Shown: positions 15,489-20,010 of the stretch, one piece after another
How the letters are laid out: each line of letters starts with the position of its first letter
How positions within the stretch are numbered: position 1 is the first letter of the stretch
Virus record (IMG/VR): IMGVR_UViG_3300025112_000256
Span: 1 to 20,010 of that record
Source of the DNA: a virus
Length of the DNA stretch: 20,010 bases
Reading direction: 5' to 3' (one strand)
The notes under the pieces: model-generated
What the model saw: only the letters and a program-made list of their open reading frames with translations
Database searches by the model: none
Told to the model about the DNA's origin: nothing
Made by a program: the position numbers and the translations under genes

Positions 15489-16448
15489 TTAATCATGCCT
15501 CGGTCTTCTCAAAATACGCATTTTGGTAAAAGTGGTTGTAAAATTTAAGCTGGCCTGCGGTTGATACTGGCGTGCTGTCATAGCTATTTCCATAATTCCA
15601 GGATAAAGGCTCCATTCGGGTGCACCGGCCTGGACCCCGGGCGCGAAGCCGCCCGGGTTGTGCCAGCCATTAGACCAATTACCTTCAGGATCCCAAGGCG
15701 ACGCCACCTTCTCCATGTACTCCCAACTTTTCGAACCTTGCTCGTTGCCCATAGATCTAAACTCTGTCGTGGTACCGGGGGTTGGAAATGTTGTAATGGC
15801 TGCACCGTTCGAGCCCGTAGTAGCGGCCGAAGAATTCCAGTTAGATGCCGGCGTCGCAATAATTTCAAAAAATGATGCCCTATTCGTGGTGCCAACGGCG
15901 TGGCCTGCGGTCCCGGGATCGCCACTTCCATCCCCGCCGGCTCTAGTATAAAAATTGCCATTGGTGCCGGCGGCCGTAGTTTGATACCACTGCATTCCGT
16001 ACCAATTGGCTGTGGTGGTGGCGGAGCCGCCAGTCCCATAGCCGTTGTCTTTCACAATAAGCCCATTAACCGCATATGCGCTGGAGTTTCCCCCCGTAAA
16101 GGAAGAAGTCAGAAGGGTTTGAATGCATATTTCGTCGGCCGCATCAAAATCTGGTACCAAGTCCTCGATCTTAGTTGAAATCAAAAGACCCTCCATGTAG
16201 CCCAGGTACCAATTAGCGCTAGCGGCTGTGGCGGCGGCAATATATATTTGAAAACCTGTATCCTCGATAAATTTTACATATGAGCTGCCGCCCCCAAAAG
16301 CAGTCAAATTACGACATGTCCATGTAACACCCCCGAAGGCGCGCGTTCCATCATTTGTAAATGTATGATCAGTCGCTTTGGTAAAATCAATTTCCTTAAC
16401 CACTTCCCAGTCTGGCGTTATGGCAACACTAGAGACTCCTTTAATCAC
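15489..16448 (-). CDS. Putative virion surface protein, paralogue 2
   Basis: A 319-residue protein with no family I can name. Start GTG 16448 is chosen because GGAGGA lies 6 nt upstream and it makes the length match its upstream paralogue (315); the longer reading from 16520 would overlap that gene by 80 nt. The GTG overlaps the paralogue's TAA (CGTGATTAA), so translation is probably coupled. Shared blocks in the same order are DWEVVKEIDFT, FGGVTWTCRNL, a Gly-rich Y/F strand, DLVPDFDAADEICIQ, FFEIIATP, PEWSLYP, and the C-terminus KMRILRRPRHD. The Gly/Ser/Thr/Trp-rich, beta-strand-like composition suggests a jelly-roll or lectin-like surface domain (weak inference). With the fibre-like gene just upstream, a role in capsid decoration or host binding is plausible. 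Confidence 0.85.
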   Translation of the reverse strand: MIKGVSSVAITPDWEVVKEIDFTKATDHTFTNDGTRAFGGVTWTCRNLTAFGGGSSYVKFIEDTGFQIYIAAATAASANWYLGYMEGLLISTKIEDLVPDFDAADEICIQTLLTSSFTGGNSSAYAVNGLIVKDNGYGTGGSATTTANWYGMQWYQTTAAGTNGNFYTRAGGDGSGDPGTAGHAVGTTNRASFFEIIATPASNWNSSAATTGSNGAAITTFPTPGTTTEFRSMGNEQGSKSWEYMEKVASPWDPEGNWSNGWHNPGGFAPGVQAGAPEWSLYPGIMEIAMTARQYQPQASLNFTTTFTKMRILRRPRHD

Positions 16449-17388
16449 GGCGTCTCCTCCGCAATACACGTAGCTTTTTAAAAACTGTTGTAGCTCCCAT
16501 CCCGAAGGGCGCGTCCGCACCCGTAGCGGTCGCTGCCATGGCTATCTTCATATTGCTCGGACGCAATTCCCACGCTGGCGCGCTAGCCAGGGTACCAGGA
16601 TTATTGGCTACGCCCGAAGAGACATCTTCCTGTTGGAGACCATATGATTTTTCTACCACCGAAAGTGGTCTTGGAAAAGACGTTATCTCGGAGCCGCCAG
16701 ATCCCGTCTGGGCTTGGGATCCTATAAATCCGCCACCAGGAGTTGCAACAAGTTCGTAGAATGTTGGCCACACATTGATTGCATAAGCCGATTGATCGTA
16801 GGGGCGGCCGGTGTCGGCGGTAGCCGAACCACCGCATCGGGTGGTGCGATACATGATAGTCGCGTCCGCTTTTTCGACGGAGAAATTCGCGAACCACTCG
16901 GGGCCAGAGGCGGCTCCCGCCTGTCCAGCCGTTATAAACATACGAGCACAGGGAACACATGTCGCGTCGACGACGTCGGGGAAATTATTAGTTGAACTGG
17001 TCACGAGAAACTGAAAACATAGCGTGTCCATCACATCAAAATCAGTAACTATGTCAGAAACGCTAGCCGATAGAAGCGGCGCTGTAACATTTGTGTGATA
17101 AATGTTCATAGTGCCGTTGCCTGTTGATCCAGTAACATGACAAACAAGCCCCGTACCCGGAACAAACTGTATATACGAGTCGGCGCCGCCGTAATCTGAC
17201 AGATTCTCGGCTGTCCAGTTGACTCCCCCAAAGGCTTGAGGTGTGCCGTCTACAAATGCGGTACCACTAGCTTGTGTAAAATCAAATTCTTTAACAACTG
17301 CCCAGTCGCTGACAACCTCAACCCCCGAAAGAGTTTTCATATCGTAAATGTCGATCCCTGAAATTTTAAATCCCGTAGTCGTAGACAT
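16441..17388 (-). CDS. Putative virion surface protein, paralogue 1
   Basis: A 315-residue protein starting MSTTTGFKISGIDIYDMKTL. ATG 17388 is 1 nt after the stop of the fibre-like gene (TCATAAAATG), so the two are translationally coupled. It shares block order and its end with the next gene: DWAVVKEFDFT, FGGVNWTAENL, DIVTDFDVMDTLCFQ, FYELVATPGGG, PAWELRP and KKLRVLRRRRRD. Similarity outside those blocks is low, so the duplication is old. There are four Cys residues, including CVPC and TTRCGG. The sequence looks beta-rich with no coiled coil or membrane segment. I see no known domain; a decoration or receptor-binding role is inferred from composition and from the adjacent fibre-like gene. Confidence 0.85.
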   Translation of the reverse strand: MSTTTGFKISGIDIYDMKTLSGVEVVSDWAVVKEFDFTQASGTAFVDGTPQAFGGVNWTAENLSDYGGADSYIQFVPGTGLVCHVTGSTGNGTMNIYHTNVTAPLLSASVSDIVTDFDVMDTLCFQFLVTSSTNNFPDVVDATCVPCARMFITAGQAGAASGPEWFANFSVEKADATIMYRTTRCGGSATADTGRPYDQSAYAINVWPTFYELVATPGGGFIGSQAQTGSGGSEITSFPRPLSVVEKSYGLQQEDVSSGVANNPGTLASAPAWELRPSNMKIAMAATATGADAPFGMGATTVFKKLRVLRRRRRD

Positions 17389-17389
17389 T

Positions 17390-20010
17390 TTATGACAACT
17401 CTATATATGTGCTGTCCGGATTAAAGTAAATCACATTTGGTGTGTCGGTTCCGTAGCCCACAACCCTAACATAGGAATCAGACTCGGCCGGGGCAGCGCC
17501 ACTTAAGCATCCGCCTTCTATCTCGGTTCGAGCGACGCTACTAGACTGGATATACATGGGTCCGCCTTTTATAAAGGATCCCGAGTAGAAAGTGTGAACA
17601 TCGAAGAAACCTTTTATAAGTATTCCGTGGCCGGCGGGTTTCGCCCCCAAGGCTATTCCCACAAGCTGGTTGTGGCCGCTTCCCGTAACAGACGCATCCA
17701 CTGATTGCCAGCCACCATCTTCATTTAGAAAATAAATGCCCCCTGTCGACAAGCCCGCAGAAGCAGTGCCAAAATACACAACCTCGCCGCCGCCGGTATC
17801 GTTTGAAAGAGTTTCTGGGCGACCGGCGGCTCCGGCGGTACCACTATAGTGTACATCTAAGCCGATGAGAGGAGTATCAATGTTAACTCCCAGGCGCTCG
17901 TTAACAACGGCACACCCATTCTCATCTTGAACCCAGAATATGGTATCCTCATTTGCATCCATCACTATAAAGTTACTGGCTTCAACACTGATGCCGGCGT
18001 CCGACCCCTCGCCGCCCTGAAGCACAACAGCTGCGGAGGCGGAAATCTGAATAAGTCCGCCCGCGGCCGCATTATACATCTTGAACCAGCTGTCGCCTTC
18101 ACCGACATCATCCTCTCGAAAAAGCTGAACCTCGCCGTCGCAGAATTTAATAGCGGCCTCGGGATTGCCGCTGTCAGAGCCAGAAATTGAAATGCTGCCA
18201 GAGCCAGTATATATAAAACCATCGTTGGCGGCAGTGGTACCATTCTGATTGAACTGAACTTCCATATCGGATCCGGCAGGGGAGGGCGTAGAAGCAACAT
18301 TTGTTAAGTTCGCGCCGTCGCCATAGAAAGCCGAAGCAGAAAGGTTAGCAGACGAAGAAAGCACCCCAGCGGAGCTAATCTGCAATATACCGGTAGGTGT
18401 AACAACAACCGTGCCGGCTCCATCTACCGCAAAATGCGCGGTGTTATCGGAGGCACGTATCTGAAAAGAGGTATTTGAGTCAGCACTAGCGAGCTTGTTG
18501 ATGATTCTCTTGTTAGCAGCCTCATTCTGAATGGTGAGGTGTCCGGAGTTATTTATAAGACTGTTGCCATAGAAGTCGCCATAGAATGAAGAAGCAGAGA
18601 TATTGACTGATGCCGAAATATTCCCTGAAACCGTGAGTGCGTAAGTCGGCGAATCCGTATTAATACCAACGCGACCCGAGCCCGTTGCAAATAGTATAGG
18701 CAATGATTTTGAAAGCGTATCAACTATTAAAAGTTCTTCGTCCCGAGAAGAGGAAACGTAGAGTGTTGCTTGCGGCGCGCCGCTTGTCCCAATCGAAACA
18801 CTGCTGGTGGTGGCCGCAGTCTTCGGTGACAATTCTGTGAAGATGCCGCCACCGCCACCGCCACCGCCGGGAAGATTGGTCAGGTTTGAACCATCACCAT
18901 AGAAAGCAGAAGCTGAAACATTTGCAGAAGCCGAGACGGCACCATTCAATATAATATTGGCGCCATTGATGTCTAAGTTTTGACCATTATTTGTGATCTT
19001 GAAGGTATTGCTTGCTCCGTCAAAAGCTAGAGAATTTCCCGATTGTATTTGCATCGGCGCGTGCACCTGAATTGGCGAACAGCCGCTAAGGTGGGCGATT
19101 GAGGCTGTGCCTGCGCAGACGCTAAGATCGCCGAGGATTCGGGCGCCGACGCTAGCCGTAAGGGATCCCGAAGAATATACAACATCACTCGGGACAGCGC
19201 CCAAAATAACCGTATCAACGGTAGCATTGTTGTCAAGCATTAGCATCTCTTTGCCACCACAGCCAAACGCCATTCCATCAACCCCGGGGGGCACGGCGCC
19301 GCCTAGTCTAATGTAGGTGTTTGGGTCCGCATTATTAATGATGTAAGCAGTACCGTTCTTTCCTGTATACAGATATCCCTCATTCTTCACGTTGCCCGTT
19401 ACTTGAAGGAAAGGAGGAGTGCTACTCGTAATCCACATTAAGGCCGCCGAGCCGCTGATTTCTTTACCGATTGGGGAATCATAACGGAACTGCAATGACA
19501 TTTCCGGACCATCTGCAACGCTGACGGCGCTGGCTGTAACGTTAGTTAGGTTTGCACCGTCGCCATAGAAGGCGGAAGCAGAAAGGTTAGAGGAGGCAGA
19601 TACGTCAGTGCCGGCGTTTAATACAATGTTGGTGCCGTTGATATCTAGGTTGGGGCCGTTGCGAGTGATCTTGGTGTCATTACCGGTGCCAAAATAGATC
19701 GAATTGCCACTCTGAATATAATACTCTGAGGCAGAGATGCTCGTTGAGGCAGAGATGCTTCCTGCCACTTTCACGGCACCTGTCACTTGTAAATAATCTG
19801 TAGAAGCCGTAATCCACATTAAGTTCGCAGAACCACTGATTTCTTTACCTATCGGGGAATCATAACGGAACTGCAGTGACATTTCCGGACCATCTGCAAC
19901 GCTGACGGCGCTGGCTGTAACGTTAGTTATATTAGAGCCGTCGCCATAGAAAGCAGAAGCAGAAATGTTCGATGAAGCAGAGAGATTAGTGGTATGTACT
20001 TTTGAGCCGT
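17390..20010 (-). CDS. Repeat-built tail-fibre/adhesin-like protein (5' end beyond the window)
   Basis: The frame stays open to the right edge, so the true start is outside; 872 complete codons are visible. The ATG at 19882 is only a Met inside a repeat (ADGPEMSLQFRYDSPIGKE), which recurs 127 residues later. Five copies of a motif SASxFYGDGxNLTN, alternating with IQSGNSIYFGTG...LDINGTNIVLN units, form a beta-rich modular shaft like those of marine phage fibres. A run of eight Gly (18845-18868) acts as a hinge. The last 150 or so residues form a distinct C-terminal domain: GHNQLVGIALGAKPAGHG, ILIKGFFDVHTFY, then RVVGYGTDTPNVIYFNPDST and the end YIELS. That end resembles C-terminal domains of cyanophage-type structural proteins. 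It probably acts as a host-contact or decorating fibre; the virion position is unknown. Confidence 0.85.
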   Translation of the reverse strand, partial: GSKVHTTNLSASSNISASAFYGDGSNITNVTASAVSVADGPEMSLQFRYDSPIGKEISGSANLMWITASTDYLQVTGAVKVAGSISASTSISASEYYIQSGNSIYFGTGNDTKITRNGPNLDINGTNIVLNAGTDVSASSNLSASAFYGDGANLTNVTASAVSVADGPEMSLQFRYDSPIGKEISGSAALMWITSSTPPFLQVTGNVKNEGYLYTGKNGTAYIINNADPNTYIRLGGAVPPGVDGMAFGCGGKEMLMLDNNATVDTVILGAVPSDVVYSSGSLTASVGARILGDLSVCAGTASIAHLSGCSPIQVHAPMQIQSGNSLAFDGASNTFKITNNGQNLDINGANIILNGAVSASANVSASAFYGDGSNLTNLPGGGGGGGGIFTELSPKTAATTSSVSIGTSGAPQATLYVSSSRDEELLIVDTLSKSLPILFATGSGRVGINTDSPTYALTVSGNISASVNISASSFYGDFYGNSLINNSGHLTIQNEAANKRIINKLASADSNTSFQIRASDNTAHFAVDGAGTVVVTPTGILQISSAGVLSSSANLSASAFYGDGANLTNVASTPSPAGSDMEVQFNQNGTTAANDGFIYTGSGSISISGSDSGNPEAAIKFCDGEVQLFREDDVGEGDSWFKMYNAAAGGLIQISASAAVVLQGGEGSDAGISVEASNFIVMDANEDTIFWVQDENGCAVVNERLGVNIDTPLIGLDVHYSGTAGAAGRPETLSNDTGGGEVVYFGTASAGLSTGGIYFLNEDGGWQSVDASVTGSGHNQLVGIALGAKPAGHGILIKGFFDVHTFYSGSFIKGGPMYIQSSSVARTEIEGGCLSGAAPAESDSYVRVVGYGTDTPNVIYFNPDSTYIELS
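18303..18340 (-). repeat. Fibre repeat, SASAFYGDGANLTN copy
   Basis: This is one of five DNA copies of the motif encoding SASxFYGDGxNLTN. The others lie at about 18577-18610 (divergent, FYGDFYG), 18880-18915, 19549-19585 and 19930-19965. Each marks a boundary between beta-rich modules of the fibre-like protein. Confidence 0.7.
18845..18868 (-). repeat. Gly-codon microsatellite
   Basis: Alternating GGT/GGC codons encode eight consecutive glycines in the fibre-like protein, in the context LPGGGGGGGGIF. It is a likely flexible hinge between modules and a place where replication slippage could change length by whole codons. Confidence 0.8.
19473..19548 (-). repeat. 76-bp near-identical repeat, copy 2 in coding order
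   Basis: This stretch matches 19854-19929 with one visible mismatch (CAATGAC against CAGTGAC on the plus strand). The copies are 381 bp apart, exactly 127 codons, so the repeat is in frame. The block encodes parts of SVADGPEMSLQFRYDSP. Flanking sequence is clearly more diverged. Confidence 0.85.
19854..19929 (-). repeat. 76-bp near-identical repeat, copy 1 in coding order
   Basis: Partner of 19473-19548, 381 bp away. Near-identity in the core with divergence at the sides points to recent duplication or gene conversion within the fibre-like gene. Confidence 0.85.

Noticed and set aside
15584-16039. 151-codon minus-strand frame inside the second paralogue
   Set aside because: It is an alternative frame of a well-supported gene, rich in Pro and Arg from GC-rich codons, with no paralogue similarity.
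17390-19882. ATG 19882 as the start of the fibre-like gene
   Set aside because: The frame continues upstream to the window edge with the same repeat language (SASSNISASAFYGDG), and the same Met recurs inside the next repeat.
18303-19965. CRISPR-like spaced repeats
   Set aside because: The repeats are in frame, uneven in spacing and diverged, and encode protein modules in one long gene.
1-20010. tRNA, integrase, lysis or DNA replication genes
   Set aside because: I looked for cloverleaf-like segments and for such proteins and found none; the coding space is filled by structural genes and proteins of unknown function.

Overview
This window looks like part of the structural gene cluster of a tailed phage with a contractile tail, distantly T4-like. 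No host gene, tRNA, integrase or other host marker is visible, so the host cannot be named. Strong Shine-Dalgarno sequences (AGGAGG type) and ordinary ATG/GTG/TTG starts suit a bacterial virus. Every gene I accept is on the minus strand, so transcription runs from right (20010) to left (1).

Layout in transcription order. (1) 20010-15489, adhesin/decoration module: a long, repeat-built fibre-like protein whose start lies beyond the right edge, then two divergent paralogous proteins of 315 and 319 residues with tightly coupled starts. (2) 15401-12467, head module: an acidic coiled-coil scaffold protein (gp22-like) and the major capsid protein (gp23-like), closed by a strong terminator. (3) 12354-10143, neck and tail-completion proteins (gp13-like, gp15-like). 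(4) 10077-6597, an oversized tail sheath (gp18-like) and the tail tube (gp19-like). (5) 6566-5573, a gp26-family protein followed by a conserved-looking out-of-frame extension across a T7 run, a good candidate for programmed frameshifting, closed by a TTCG-loop terminator. (6) 5504-1449, a small protein, the tape measure protein, a tube-cap/baseplate protein and a LysM-type baseplate wedge protein (gp53-like). (7) 1443-1, the first 481 codons of an unrecognised protein that runs off the left edge.

Together these genes encode the capsid shell, its scaffold, the neck, the contractile sheath and tube, the length ruler and the inner baseplate. The order tube, frameshifted pair, small protein, tape measure resembles the tail-assembly-chaperone locus of lambda- and Mu-type phages, although the proteins are T4-like. 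Portal, protease and terminase genes (gp20, gp21, gp17) are not in the window.

The gene boundaries carry a recurring signal. Three hairpins or terminators (12388-12417, 7208-7231, 5544-5563) are each followed within a few bases to about 15 bases by a copy or near copy of ACTATTTA (minus strand). The same motif stands upstream of the scaffold gene and twice upstream of the sheath gene. I read it as a candidate late promoter element.
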